Positions 23,953-32,405 of a DNA stretch of 52,776 bases are shown in pieces (position 1 is the stretch's first letter; every line of letters starts with the position of its first letter). Origin of the DNA: Streptomyces albicerus (GTDB taxonomy: Bacteria > Actinomycetota > Actinomycetes > Streptomycetales > Streptomycetaceae); NCBI RefSeq assembly GCF_008905045.1, contig NZ_VWMY01000004.1, positions 1-52,776 on the forward strand. Direction: 5' to 3'. The translations under genes were made by a program, and so were the position numbers. The notes below the pieces were generated by a model. That model saw only the letters and a list, made by a program, of their open reading frames with translations, searched no databases and was not told the DNA's origin.

Positions 23953-25287
23953 ATGCGGCCACCGTCCTACAAGGCCATCGTCGACGAGTTCGCCGCGTCG
24001 ATCAGGTCCGGCGCGCTCCCGGCGGGCACCCGGCTCCCGACGCACCGCGCTCTCACCCGCGAACGGCGGATCGCACTGGCCACGGCCACCCGGGTCTACG
24101 CCGAACTCGCCGCCATGGGCCTGGTGGTGGGGGAACCGGGGCGCGGGACATTCGTGCGGGTGCAGTCCGGCTACGACGGCCTTGAGCCGTCACGCGCCCT
24201 GCCGGTGCCGCGGATCGCGGACCTGTCGTTCAACCAGCCGCTGGGCGAAGGCCAGGCCGACCGACTGCGGCAGGCGCTGCGTGCGCTGTCCGTCTCGGGT
24301 GAGGTCGAGGCGCTGCTCCGCCAGGACCCGCCGGGCGGGCACCTGCACGAGCGGGCGGTCGTGGCCACCTACCTGCTGGAGCGAGGGATCGACACAGCGC
24401 CAGCGAACGTCCTGCTCACCAGCGGCGCCCAGCAGGCACTCGATGCCGTGCTGCGCTCCCTCACCAGGCCCGGCGACGTCCTCGCGGTCGACGCACTCAG
24501 CTACCCCGGCATCAAGCTGCTCGCCTCGGCCCACAGGCTCGATCTGGCCCCGATCCCGGTCACGGAAACGGGGCCCGACCTCGCCGCGCTCGAGCGCCTG
24601 TGCCGCACACGCCCCGTCCGCGCGATCTATGCGATCCCCACCCTGCACAACCCGCTCGGCTGGGTCCTCGACCGGGAACAGCGCGACCGCCTTGTCACCA
24701 TCGCCCGTTCACACGACTGCCTGATCGTCGAGGACGGCACCTACGCGTTCCTCGCATCGTCACCGCCTCCTCCCCTGCGGGCCCTCGCCCCTGAACGCAC
24801 CTGCTACGTTGCCGGACTGTCCAAGAACGCGGCCCCCGGCCTGCGATTCGGCTTCACCGTGCTGCCCGGCCCTCACGTGGAGACTGTTGCCAGGAGCCTT
24901 CGCCTGGCGGCCTGGGGCGCTCCGGGACTCATCACCGCGCTCGCCATCGGCTGGCTGGCTGACGGCACCATTGCCCGCTGGGAGGAGGAGCGCCGAGGCG
25001 ACGCGGCCGCCCGGCAGGACATCGCCCGCGCCGCACTCGACGGCATGCACCTCACGGCACATCCCGTCTCCTACATGGTCTGGCTCGGCCTGGAGCCGCA
25101 CCAGCGCCCTGACCATGTCGCAGCTCTACTCGCCAACGCAGGCATCCTCGTGTCCACCGCAGACGCCTTCGCCACCGGCCCTCACCGCCCCCGAGCACTC
25201 CGACTGGCGCTCGCCACACCACCCCGGGACCAGCTCGCGACCGTGTTGCAGCGCCTGAAGGACGTGCTCGATGCGATCCCACCGTGA
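23953..25287 (+). CDS. MocR/PdxR-type regulator (GntR HTH plus aminotransferase fold)
   Basis: A 444-residue protein. Residues 1-75 are a GntR winged helix (PPSYKAIVDEFAASIRSGAL, PAGTRLPTHRALTRERRIAL). Residues about 100-440 form a class I aminotransferase fold with the PLP lysine Lys291 in GLSKNAAPGLRFGF and the cofactor Asp/Tyr region IVEDGTYAFL. These regulators sense PLP or amino compounds and control a divergent gene. The neighbour is an enoyl-CoA hydratase gene. The start at 23953 has no strong ribosome site, but the HTH begins there. The 3' end lies 141 bases inside the right ISL3 end. Confidence 0.9.
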   Translation: MRPPSYKAIVDEFAASIRSGALPAGTRLPTHRALTRERRIALATATRVYAELAAMGLVVGEPGRGTFVRVQSGYDGLEPSRALPVPRIADLSFNQPLGEGQADRLRQALRALSVSGEVEALLRQDPPGGHLHERAVVATYLLERGIDTAPANVLLTSGAQQALDAVLRSLTRPGDVLAVDALSYPGIKLLASAHRLDLAPIPVTETGPDLAALERLCRTRPVRAIYAIPTLHNPLGWVLDREQRDRLVTIARSHDCLIVEDGTYAFLASSPPPPLRALAPERTCYVAGLSKNAAPGLRFGFTVLPGPHVETVARSLRLAAWGAPGLITALAIGWLADGTIARWEEERRGDAAARQDIARAALDGMHLTAHPVSYMVWLGLEPHQRPDHVAALLANAGILVSTADAFATGPHRPRALRLALATPPRDQLATVLQRLKDVLDAIPP

Positions 25288-25428
25288 CGGCCTGCTGGCT
25301 GCCCACCTCTAGGTATCCGAGCAGGCGTGAGTTCGTCTCACCCCGCTGTCCTTTGGGTCGGACAGAGGCCACCGTCAATGAGAAATGGACACGGGAAACA
25401 CGAACCTACATCGACAGTCACGCTGCGT

Positions 25429-25456
25429 ACGCGACCACACGAAGTGGACCAGAGCC
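25429..25456 (-). repeat. ISL3-type right terminal repeat
   Basis: On the minus strand it starts GGCTCTGGTCCACTTCGTGT. It matches the left end at 26 of 28 positions. Confidence 0.8.
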
Positions 25457-25464
25457 CTTAGTAC
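25457..25464. repeat. Right target duplication of the ISL3-type unit
   Basis: CTTAGTAC directly after the right end; differs only in the last base from CTTAGTAA at 20960-20967. Confidence 0.65.
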
Positions 25465-25716
25465 GGACAAAACCAGAGCATCGAATCCGACCCGGGCGCG
25501 ACGTTTCCCAGCGCCGAATAGTTCGTGACTTCGGGTGCGGCGGCGATAGTGACAGCGGCGTGCGGTGGCCTGGTGATGGCGGCGCCAGCGAGACCAGTTC
25601 AGTGCGTGGTGTGTGCGTCGTATGTGGGCAGCGTGGGGCGGCCAGCTGCCGGGAGTCGCTGGATTTCCGCCGGTGTGAGCGGGGCGAGATCGCCGGAACC
25701 GTTCGATCCGGCGTCA

Positions 25717-26019
25717 ATGGCAGGGATGCCCGACTTCCTGCGCAGGGCCGCCCAGTTCACCGAGTACCCGCTCCTGGCGGGGCGTCGGGATGCCGACATC
25801 CCGAGGCTTCGTCAACTCGGATACGGACCCGAGGAAGCGAGAGGGGTCAGCCAGAGCAGAGTCGACTGGGAAGCCTTCTACGCCGATCTGCCGGCCGACG
25901 ATCCCATCACCAGATCAGAGCTGCGGGTGCGCGTCCAGGCCCGCGAAATCATCCACGAACATCAAGAACTCCTTCGCGATCTGTGCGCCGAGTACCGGCT
26001 GGACCTGCTGCGGCGGCAC
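25717..26019 (+). pseudogene. Hypothetical protein, probably truncated at the 3' end
   Basis: From ATG 25717 the frame reads MAGMPDFLRRAAQFTEYPLL, IPRLRQLGYGPEEARGVSQS, RVDWEAFYADLPADDPITRS, then RVQAREIIHEHQELLRDLCA. The composition is natural and helical, but I do not recognise the family. The frame runs on antisense into the LysR gene with unnatural Arg/Ala content, so the true end is probably lost near 26020. It lies just outside the right end of the ISL3-type unit. The segment 25465-25716 upstream holds no other recognisable gene. Confidence 0.4.
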
Positions 26020-26021
26020 CG

Positions 26022-26975
26022 TCAGCCCCGCCGGACCGCCCCGAGCTGGGCCCGGTGCAGGTCTGGGGCGGTGAATCGCTGCGCCACCGTGCGCAGGACG
26101 CGGGCCATCGCCTGGGCGGGTGGGGTGGCGGGGCGTGCCGCGGCGCGTGCGAGGAGGATGCGGCGGGTGGGGGCCGGGACGTCGGAGGCGAAGAGCAGAA
26201 GGCGTACGTCGCTGCGTCGGCTGGTGAGGGCCAGGCGGGGTGCGAGCGCGATGCCGAGACCGGCGGCGACCATGGCCTGCGCCTCCTGGTAGTCGTGCGA
26301 TGAGTAGGCGATGCGCGGCTCGAATCCCGCCTGGCGACAGCTTCGGCGCAGAACGTCGGCGACGGGGTGGTTGTCGGCGCGGATGATCCACTCCTGGTCG
26401 GCGAGGTCGCCGAGGCGCACGGAGGGATGTGTGCGCAGGGGTGAGTCGGCAGGGACGACCAGCACCGTGGGGTCGTCCAGTAGGTGGGTTAGGGCGAGCG
26501 CCGGATCGTCGAGGCGGTTCCATTCGTAGTCCCAGAGCAGCCCCTGCTCCACCTCGCCGGTGTGCAGCATCTCCCTGAGCTCCGCGAGGACTCCGGCGCG
26601 TACCTCGATGCGGATGCCGGCGTGGCGACGTCGGAAACGCGTGAGCGCCAGCGGCAGCAGGGACGCACTCGCCGTGGGGAAGGAACCGAGCCGCAAGGTG
26701 CCCTGGTCGAGGGCGGTGAAGGAGTCCAGGTCGGCCTGGGCGGCACGGAGTTCCCGGCGGATGGCCTGACCGCGTTCGGCCAGCGCGGCACCCGCCGGGG
26801 TGGGGCGGATACCGCGTGGCAGCCGCTCGATGAGGGGCTGCCCTGCCTCCTGCTCCAGCAGGGACATCTGCTGGGAGGCGGCGGAGGTGGTCATGCCGAG
26901 GGCTTCCGCTGCGGCAGTGAGTGAACCGCGTTCGGTGGCCTCGGTGAGCAGCAGCAGGCGACGCACGTTGAGCAT
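26022..26975 (-). CDS. LysR-family transcriptional regulator
   Basis: A 317-residue LysR protein. The HTH is LLLLTEATERGSLTAAAEAL, GMTTSAASQQMSLLEQEAGQ, PLIERLPRGIRPTPAGAAL. The effector-binding domain follows (GTLRLGSFPTASASLLPLAL, EQGLLWDYEWNRLDDPAL). ATG 26975 begins exactly at the family start, and longer starts would add unrelated residues. It is divergent from the prpF-like gene, with a perfect palindrome 10 bases upstream of its own start codon. It probably controls the isomerase-transporter pair in response to a dicarboxylate. Confidence 0.92.
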   Translation of the reverse strand: MLNVRRLLLLTEATERGSLTAAAEALGMTTSAASQQMSLLEQEAGQPLIERLPRGIRPTPAGAALAERGQAIRRELRAAQADLDSFTALDQGTLRLGSFPTASASLLPLALTRFRRRHAGIRIEVRAGVLAELREMLHTGEVEQGLLWDYEWNRLDDPALALTHLLDDPTVLVVPADSPLRTHPSVRLGDLADQEWIIRADNHPVADVLRRSCRQAGFEPRIAYSSHDYQEAQAMVAAGLGIALAPRLALTSRRSDVRLLLFASDVPAPTRRILLARAAARPATPPAQAMARVLRTVAQRFTAPDLHRAQLGAVRRG

Positions 26976-26984
26976 GCTGACGAC

Positions 26985-26999
26985 TTTAGCTGAGCTAAA
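26985..26999. promoter_or_regulatory. LysR-type palindromic operator
   Basis: TTTAGC-TGA-GCTAAA is a perfect 6-base inverted repeat with a 3-base centre. It lies just upstream of the lysR start, where such regulators bind to repress themselves and activate the divergent gene. Confidence 0.65.
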
Positions 27000-27148
27000 C
27001 CCTCGTGAAGCAAACTGCGATTGTTCCGAAGTCACGCCTCTGCGAAGGTCTCCGCAATCTCCGAGCGGTTCACCGGTCCGCAATGCGCCCGTAACCGCTT
27101 CTCGGCCCTTTTTCCCTCCCCTCCGTTGACCCAGGAAGAGCCTCAGAC

Positions 27149-28267
27149 GTGCACATTCCCGCGACCCTGGTACGTGGCGGCACAAGCAAGTGCTGGCTGT
27201 TCAACCAGGTCGAAGTCCCTGCCGACCGTGGCGACCTCGAAAGGCTGCTGGTCGCCGCGTACGGCGCCACCGACCCCGTGGAGCTGGACGGGGTGGGCGG
27301 GGCAACCCCCACCACCTCGAAAGCGGCCGTGGTCAGCGCCTCACCCCAGCCTGGCGTCGACGTCGACTACCTGTTCGCTCAAGTCGGCATCGGGACGGGG
27401 TCGGTGGAGTGGACGAGCAACTGCGGCAACTGCGCCACCGGCGTCGCCCTGTACGCGGTGACCAAAGGAATGGTTCCGGTCACCGGCGACCGGACGCGCG
27501 TGGTGATGCACAACACCAATACCGGAGCGGTCCTCGAAGGGATCGTCGACACCCCCGGAGGCGTGGTGCACCACTTCGGCCGCCAGACGGTACCGGGCAC
27601 CCGTGCCGGTGGGGTCGCGGTCGGCCTCACCTTCCGCGACCCCGCCGGTACCACTGCCTTACTGCTCCCCACCGGCCGGACCGCCCAGGACCTGCGGGTC
27701 GGCGCCGCCGAGCCGGTACGCGTGAGCATGGTGACCGCGGGAGCTCCGGTCGTGCTTGTCGACGCCGCCAGTGCCGGGCGTACCGGTGCCGAGTCACTGG
27801 AGCGGATGAGCGCAGACGTCTCCTGGCTGCGCACCGTCCGTCATACCGCCGCACCCCTGATGGGGCTGCTCCAGCCGGGCGAGGAACCGGGCGACGCGGT
27901 GCCCAAGGTTGGCCTGGTCGGGCCGCCGGTGCCGTACACCACCACCCTCGGTGAACCGATCGGTGCCGAGGACTACGACCTCTCGGTGCGCATGCTCACC
28001 ATGAACGCCCCACACCCTGCGATCGGCCTGACCTCTGCCGTCGCCGTCGCGGCGGCCGGGCTGCTGGAGGGGTCCGTGGTCTCCCGGATCACGGGCGGCC
28101 CGACCGACGAGTGGTTGCGCCTCGGCACGCCCGCCGGCGTCGTCGCGGTCCGCTGCACCGATGTAAGGGACGGCCTGCCGCACCGGGTCACCGTGCAGCG
28201 CGCGGCCCGTCTGCTCGCCGACGCCCGGATCTACGTACCGGAAGCAGGCAGCCCGCAAGCTGCCTGA
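27149..28267 (+). CDS. PrpF-domain isomerase (4-oxalomesaconate tautomerase-like)
   Basis: A 372-residue protein of the PrpF family: IPATLVRGGTSKCWLFNQVE, LDGVGGATPTTSKAAVVSAS, then VEWTSNCGNCATGVALYAV and MNAPHPAIGLTSAVAVAAAG. PrpF members move a double bond in cis/trans tricarboxylates (aconitate, oxalomesaconate). Cysteines in SKCW and NCGNC lie where the active-site residues of this diaminopimelate-epimerase fold are expected. It starts with GTG at 27149 after GGAAGAG. A matC-like transporter gene follows, so the pair probably imports and isomerises a carboxylate. Confidence 0.85.
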   Translation: MHIPATLVRGGTSKCWLFNQVEVPADRGDLERLLVAAYGATDPVELDGVGGATPTTSKAAVVSASPQPGVDVDYLFAQVGIGTGSVEWTSNCGNCATGVALYAVTKGMVPVTGDRTRVVMHNTNTGAVLEGIVDTPGGVVHHFGRQTVPGTRAGGVAVGLTFRDPAGTTALLLPTGRTAQDLRVGAAEPVRVSMVTAGAPVVLVDAASAGRTGAESLERMSADVSWLRTVRHTAAPLMGLLQPGEEPGDAVPKVGLVGPPVPYTTTLGEPIGAEDYDLSVRMLTMNAPHPAIGLTSAVAVAAAGLLEGSVVSRITGGPTDEWLRLGTPAGVVAVRCTDVRDGLPHRVTVQRAARLLADARIYVPEAGSPQAA

Positions 28268-28374
28268 GCCGCGACGAACATCACCTCGGTCAGGCCGGCT
28301 TCCAGCCATCCGCACCGGGATACCCTCGCGCCCTCGGGGCGCGCCACCCCGTCCCCACCGCACCAAGGACAAAG

Positions 28375-29628
28375 ATGTCTGCTGAAGTGATCTCCATAGG
28401 CGCCCTGTTGGTGATGTTCGTGATCGGCACCGTGCTGCCGATCAACCTGGGCATCCTTGCCTTCGTCGCCACCTTCGCGGTCGGCACCGCCTCGCTCGGC
28501 CTCACCGAGGACGAGATCTTCGAGGGTTTCCCGGCGAAGCTCTTCGTCACCATCGTCGGGGTCACCTACCTGTTCTCCGTCGCCCGCCGTAATGGCACCA
28601 TCGACTGGCTCGTCGCGGCCGGGGTACGGCTGGTGCGCGGCAAGGTCGCGCTCATTCCCTGGGTGCTGTTCCTGGTGGCCGCCCTGCTGACGGCGTTCGG
28701 TACGTTCACACCAGCGGCGGTCGCGATCCTCGCGCCGATCGGCATGAACTTCGCCTTCCGCTACAAGCTCAACCCGCTGGTCGTCGGCATGATGGTGATC
28801 AGCGGCGGGCACGCGGGCGCGTTCTCCCCACTCGCCGTTTCCGGTGCGCTGGTGCTCGGCCTGGTCGACAAGACCGAACTGCAGGTCTCCGCGGTGACGC
28901 TGTTCAGCGCCAGCTTCCTGATCAACCTTGTGCTCTCGGCACTCACTTACGCACTGCTCGCCAAGCGCCCCGCCCCGCTGGCCGAGGGCTCCGAGGATGC
29001 GGCCGAGGACGAGGACCTCGCCGTGTCCGGCAGGCCCGACTGGCGCCAGTGGCTCACCCTCGCCTGCCTGGTCGCCCTCGTCGTGGGCGCGCTCGGTTTC
29101 CATCTGGAAATCGGCTTCCTGGCTCTGGCGGCCGGTACCCTGCTGGCTCTGGTGGACATGAAGCGGCAGGAGAAGGCCGTGGACGGCGTCAGCTGGTCCA
29201 CCCTGCTGCTGGTCGCGGGCATGATGACCTACATCGCCATGCTGGAGAAGGCCGGCATCATCGAGAGCATCTCCGAGCATGCGGCGGGCCTGGGCGCACC
29301 GGTCGCCGTCGCCCTGCTGCTGTGCTTCACCGTGGCCATCACGTCCGCCTTCGCCTCCTCCACGGCGATCCTCACCGCGATCATCCCCATCGCCGTACCG
29401 CTGCTGCTCTCCAGCCACCTCAGCGCCGCCGGACTGATCGCCGCTCTCGCCGTCTCCACGACCATCGTCGACACCTCGCCCTTCTCCACCAACGGCGCAC
29501 TTGTCCTCAGCAACGCCCGCGGGGTGGACCCCCGCCGCTTCTACCGCCAGGTCATCGGCTACACCGGCGGAATCGTCGCTCTCGGTCCTGTCGTCGCCTG
29601 GGGCGCGCTGGTCCTGCCCTGGTCGTAG
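28375..29628 (+). CDS. MatC-like dicarboxylate transporter (SLC13/ArsB-type permease)
   Basis: A 417-residue membrane protein with about 12 helices. The N-terminal third (LGILAFVATFAVGTASLGLT, EDEIFEGFPAKLFVTIVGVT, YLFSVARRNGTIDWLV) matches the MatC domain of malonate/dicarboxylate carriers. A second half repeats the fold (LLLVAGMMTYIAMLEKAGII, AFASSTAILTAIIPIAVPLL). A cytoplasmic loop with EGSEDAAEDEDLAVSG divides the halves. It lies 107 bases after the prpF-like gene and is probably co-transcribed. The substrate is likely a dicarboxylate or tricarboxylate. Confidence 0.85.
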   Translation: MSAEVISIGALLVMFVIGTVLPINLGILAFVATFAVGTASLGLTEDEIFEGFPAKLFVTIVGVTYLFSVARRNGTIDWLVAAGVRLVRGKVALIPWVLFLVAALLTAFGTFTPAAVAILAPIGMNFAFRYKLNPLVVGMMVISGGHAGAFSPLAVSGALVLGLVDKTELQVSAVTLFSASFLINLVLSALTYALLAKRPAPLAEGSEDAAEDEDLAVSGRPDWRQWLTLACLVALVVGALGFHLEIGFLALAAGTLLALVDMKRQEKAVDGVSWSTLLLVAGMMTYIAMLEKAGIIESISEHAAGLGAPVAVALLLCFTVAITSAFASSTAILTAIIPIAVPLLLSSHLSAAGLIAALAVSTTIVDTSPFSTNGALVLSNARGVDPRRFYRQVIGYTGGIVALGPVVAWGALVLPWS

Positions 29629-29669
29629 CGCGCGGTGGACAGTGCCGCGCGGTGCGCGACTGTTCCCGC

Positions 29670-29908
29670 ACGCCGAGGGGAGCCTTCGCCCGCGAGATCG
29701 TGCTGCCCTCGGCGATACTGCGCGCGCCGCCCGCCGGGATCGTCTTGCGCGTCGCGGCCCTGGCCGTGCCGGCAGCCGTTGCCTGGCACGCCGTCTCGTG
29801 GGCGGGCGACCTCCGCGGCAAACGCGTCCTGGCTATCGGCAGCGGCCCCGTTGGCGCCCTCGCCGTCGTGGCAGCGGCACGGGTCGGTGCCGCCGAGATC
29901 CGGTGGCG
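29670..29908 (+). pseudogene. Zinc-type alcohol/L-idonate dehydrogenase fragment
   Basis: One frame reads GAFAREIVLPSAILRAPPAG, LRVAALAVPAAVAWHAVSWA, GDLRGKRVLAIGSGPVGALA, VVAAARVGAAEI. This is the middle of a medium-chain dehydrogenase, including the GSGPVG nucleotide loop, and most resembles L-idonate 5-dehydrogenases. Both the zinc-binding N-terminus and the C-terminus are absent. It follows the transporter gene and may be a leftover of a longer sugar-acid operon. Confidence 0.65.
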
Positions 29909-29965
29909 GCTCCCGACCGGGCGGCGGCCTGTGCCGACTGAGTCTGCCGTGGGTGTCTGGAGGCG

Positions 29966-30181
29966 TCAGGCCTCGGGCGATTGCTCGAGCATGGCGAGTG
30001 TCAGGACGTTGCCGCCGATGCCCCAGCCGCCGTCGGTGACCTCCTCGACCAGGACCATGGTGTTGGCGCGGGCCCGTTCGCCGTAGAGCTCGACGTAGAG
30101 CTCGGTGGCTCGGGTGACGATCTTCTCCTTCTGCTTCTCGTCGAGGGTGCCGGCAGGGACCTTGAAGTTAGCGAACGGCAT
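29966..30181 (-). CDS. 4-oxalocrotonate tautomerase family protein
   Basis: A 71-residue protein beginning Met-Pro (MPFANFKVPAGTLDEKQKEK), so the catalytic Pro1 of the tautomerase family is available after Met removal. It continues IVTRATELYVELYGERARAN and ends GNVLTLAMLEQ. Such enzymes interconvert keto and enol forms of dicarboxylic or aromatic breakdown products. The start at 30181 is fixed by the Pro. It lies 25 bases downstream of a broken SDR gene on the same strand. Confidence 0.85.
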   Translation of the reverse strand: MPFANFKVPAGTLDEKQKEKIVTRATELYVELYGERARANTMVLVEEVTDGGWGIGGNVLTLAMLEQSPEA

Positions 30182-30206
30182 GGTGGTTCTCTTTTCTGGA
30201 ATGGGG

Positions 30207-30480
30207 TTACAGGGAGCTGCCTGCGGTGAGCAGGTCGTCCAGCCCGACGCGGCGAGAGAAGTCGGCACGGATACGGTCGGCGACCGCGGAGACGACTTCG
30301 CTGCCGTCGCGGCTGGGGTCAATGTGGGTGCGCAGCGGCCGGGTGCCTGCGGGCACGGCCACCAGGCGTACGACGGCGTCGGCGACCTGCGCGGCGTCCG
30401 CGTCCGGTGGATGAGCGCGGCCAGTCTCTTGTCGAGTCCGGCCGGCACAGCGCTGTAGCGCTCGTCGCAGGCGGCTGCAC
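30207..30480 (-). pseudogene. SDR C-terminal remnant with frameshift
   Basis: One minus-strand frame gives CDERYSAVPAGLDKRLAALI. After a shift near 30400-30410 another gives PDADAAQVADAVVRLVAVPA, GTRPLRTHIDPSRDGSEVVS and DRIRADFSRRVGLDDLL before the stop. This is the last third of an SDR of the kind that ends in a DPADVADAI-like helix and an FRVHVDP-like strand. The Rossmann part is absent. It probably preceded the tautomerase gene in an operon once. Confidence 0.6.
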
Positions 30481-30515
30481 GGTCGGTGCACGTACGGCAA
30501 AGACGCCGTGGTCGG

Positions 30516-31316
30516 TCAGATGATGCCGCCGTTGGCGCGGATGACCTGGCCGTTGAGCCAGTGGCCTGCCGGCGAGGTGAGGAAGGCGACGACCTCGGCG
30601 ATGTCAGCGGGGGTGCCAAGTCGTTCCAGCGGGGGCTGGGCGGCCAAGCGGGCGATGGTCTCCTCGTCCTTGCCGTCGAGGAACAGGTCGGTGGCCGTTG
30701 GACCGGGGGCGACGGCGTTGACGGTGACGTCCCGGCCGCGCAGCTCTCGGGCGAGGATCATCGTGAGCGCCTCGATGGCACCCTTGCTGGCGCTGTAGGC
30801 GCCGTAGCCGGGAAAGGCCAGGCCCACTATGGAAGTTGAGAAGGTGACCATGGCCCCGCCGCTGCGGATTTTCCGGGCTGACTGCTGGGCGATGACGAAG
30901 CTCCCGCGGATGTTGGTTCGGTGGACCGCGTCCAGCTCCGCCAGGTCCAGGTCGGCGACCGGGGACAGGTACAGTCGGCCGGCCGCGTGGACGACTACGT
31001 CGACGCCGCCGAACTCGGATTCGGTGGTGTCGAACAGCGCGGCCACCTGCTGCTCGTCGGCGACGTCGGCCTGGACGGCGATGGCCCGGCCGCCTGCGGC
31101 GGTGACCTCCTTTACGGCGGCCTCGGCCAGATCACGATTGCCGGCGTAACCGACCACGACGGCGAATCCGTCGGCGGCCAGCCGACTCACCGTCTCGCGG
31201 CCAATGCCACGGGAGCCTCCGGTGACGATGGCGACGCGGGGCTGGTCCGCATGGTCGCTGAGCGCGGTGCGGCTCGCCGCGGTTTCTTGGGAGGACGCGG
31301 CTTCCAGGGAGGACAT
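30516..31316 (-). CDS. SDR family oxidoreductase (FabG-like)
   Basis: A 266-residue classical SDR with the cofactor motif TGGSRGIG, the VDVVVHAAGRLYLSP segment in place of NNAG, and catalytic Tyr-x-x-x-Lys in GYGAYSASKGAIEALT. The Ser lies in VTFSTSIVGLAFPG. The C-terminal EVVAFLTSPAGHWLNGQVIR is typical. A 27-residue N-terminal extension rich in Ser/Ala precedes the fold; an internal start may be used. It is divergent from an MmyB-type regulator, a common arrangement in Streptomyces, so it is a probable target. Confidence 0.9.
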   Translation of the reverse strand: MSSLEAASSQETAASRTALSDHADQPRVAIVTGGSRGIGRETVSRLAADGFAVVVGYAGNRDLAEAAVKEVTAAGGRAIAVQADVADEQQVAALFDTTESEFGGVDVVVHAAGRLYLSPVADLDLAELDAVHRTNIRGSFVIAQQSARKIRSGGAMVTFSTSIVGLAFPGYGAYSASKGAIEALTMILARELRGRDVTVNAVAPGPTATDLFLDGKDEETIARLAAQPPLERLGTPADIAEVVAFLTSPAGHWLNGQVIRANGGII

Positions 31317-31370
31317 GGAGACTCCTGTGAGAAATGCCAGAGGCGGGTGCCACGACGCGTGGATCGTGGC

Positions 31371-31398
31371 GTGGGGCGTGGGGCGTGGGGCGTGGGGC
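31371..31398. repeat. Four 7-bp tandem repeats in a divergent promoter region
   Basis: GTGGGGC occurs four times without interruption (31371, 31378, 31385, 31392), with partial copies on both sides. It lies between the SDR start at 31316 and the regulator start at 31533. Confidence 0.85.
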
Positions 31399-31532
31399 GT
31401 CGGCGTTGTCACCGGCTGCTCCCTGCTTGCGTCTCCAGCGTGGGCCGGTGCTGCCGGGCCAGCCATGGCTGTCTCTACCCAGGGGTTGCCACCCCCTGGC
31501 TCAGAACGCCGGCGCGCGTGACGATAGGGAGC

Positions 31533-32405
31533 GTGAACCACTCCGAACTCGCCGCGTTCCTGAAGTCCCGGCGCGCCCGAATCCGCCCGTCCGACGTCGG
31601 CCTGCCGACCGGTCCGCGGCGCCGGGTGCCCGGTCTGCGACGCGAGGAGGTCGCCCAGCTGGCGGGCCTGTCCGCCGACTACTACACCGAGTTGGAACGT
31701 GGACGCGGCACCCAGCCCTCCGCTCAGGTGCTGGCCGCGCTCGCCCGGGCGCTGCGTTTGAACGGCGACGAACGCGACCACCTGTTCCACCTCGCCGACC
31801 GGATGGTCCCCCCGGCTGCGCACGGCCCGACCGCGCACGTCCAGCCTGGCCTGCTCGGCCTGCTGGACCAGCTGACCACCACTCCCGCCCAGGTCATCAC
31901 CGACCTGCACGAAACCCTCGTCCAAAACCCCCTGGCAGTCGCGCTCGTCGGCCGGCACCCGGCGGCGCGCGGCCCCGCGGCAAGCTTCGTCTACCGCTGG
32001 TTCACCGACCCCGATGCCCGCACCCTCTACCCGGCCGAGGACCACCCGTACCACTCCCGGGTCTTCGTCGCTGACCTGCACGCGGTCGCCGCCCGGCGCG
32101 GCCGCGACACCGAAGTGACCCAGATGGTGGCCGCGCTTCGACGGCGCAACCAGGAGTTCGCCGACCTCTGGGACACCCACGACGTCGCCCTCCGACGGAC
32201 CGACCACAAACGCATCGTGCACGCCACGCTGGGCGTCATCGAGCTGGACTGCCACAGCCTGTTCAGCGAGGACGGACGCCAGCGTCTGCTGTGGTTCAGC
32301 GCCCCACCCGGCACCGAAGGCGCCGCCCAGCTGCAACTTCTCTCCGTCATCGGCACGCAGGACATGACTCCCAGCACGAACGGACTCGGACAGCCACGGG
32401 CCTGA
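31533..32405 (+). CDS. XRE-family regulator with MmyB-like ligand domain
   Basis: A 290-residue protein from GTG 31533. The HTH is FLKSRRARIRPSDVGLPTGP, RRRVPGLRREEVAQLAGLSA, DYYTELERGRGTQPS. The second domain, MmyB-like (LLDQLTTTPAQVITDLHETL, VQNPLAVALVG, FVYRWFTDPDARTLYP), is a PAS-like pocket thought to bind a small ligand. AGGGAGC precedes the start. It is divergent from an SDR gene across a region with 7-bp tandem repeats. The paralogue at 32639 has the same length and layout. Confidence 0.92.
   Translation: MNHSELAAFLKSRRARIRPSDVGLPTGPRRRVPGLRREEVAQLAGLSADYYTELERGRGTQPSAQVLAALARALRLNGDERDHLFHLADRMVPPAAHGPTAHVQPGLLGLLDQLTTTPAQVITDLHETLVQNPLAVALVGRHPAARGPAASFVYRWFTDPDARTLYPAEDHPYHSRVFVADLHAVAARRGRDTEVTQMVAALRRRNQEFADLWDTHDVALRRTDHKRIVHATLGVIELDCHSLFSEDGRQRLLWFSAPPGTEGAAQLQLLSVIGTQDMTPSTNGLGQPRA

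Larger units (their letters stand above)
20968..25456. mobile_element. 4.5-kb ISL3-type unit with passenger genes
   Basis: The 28-bp ends 20968-20995 and 25429-25456 are inverted repeats with 26 matches (both begin GGCTCTGG), flanked by near-identical octamers. The unit contains an intact ISL3 transposase gene at one end, then a broken hypothetical gene, an enoyl-CoA hydratase gene and a MocR-type regulator. No third end sequence is visible just upstream of the transposase start, where a simple 1.6-kb ISL3 would end. This supports one element with passengers over an unrelated insertion. Confidence 0.7.

Noticed and set aside
23043..25287. Idea that the hydratase and MocR genes belong to the PKS-NRPS pathway
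   Set aside because: They lie 12.5 kb away inside their own ISL3-bounded unit, so a functional link has no support from position.
28231..29418. Minus-strand frame opposite the MatC-like gene
   Set aside because: Highly charged, low-complexity translation caused by the reverse of hydrophobic codons; the plus-strand transporter is clearly real.
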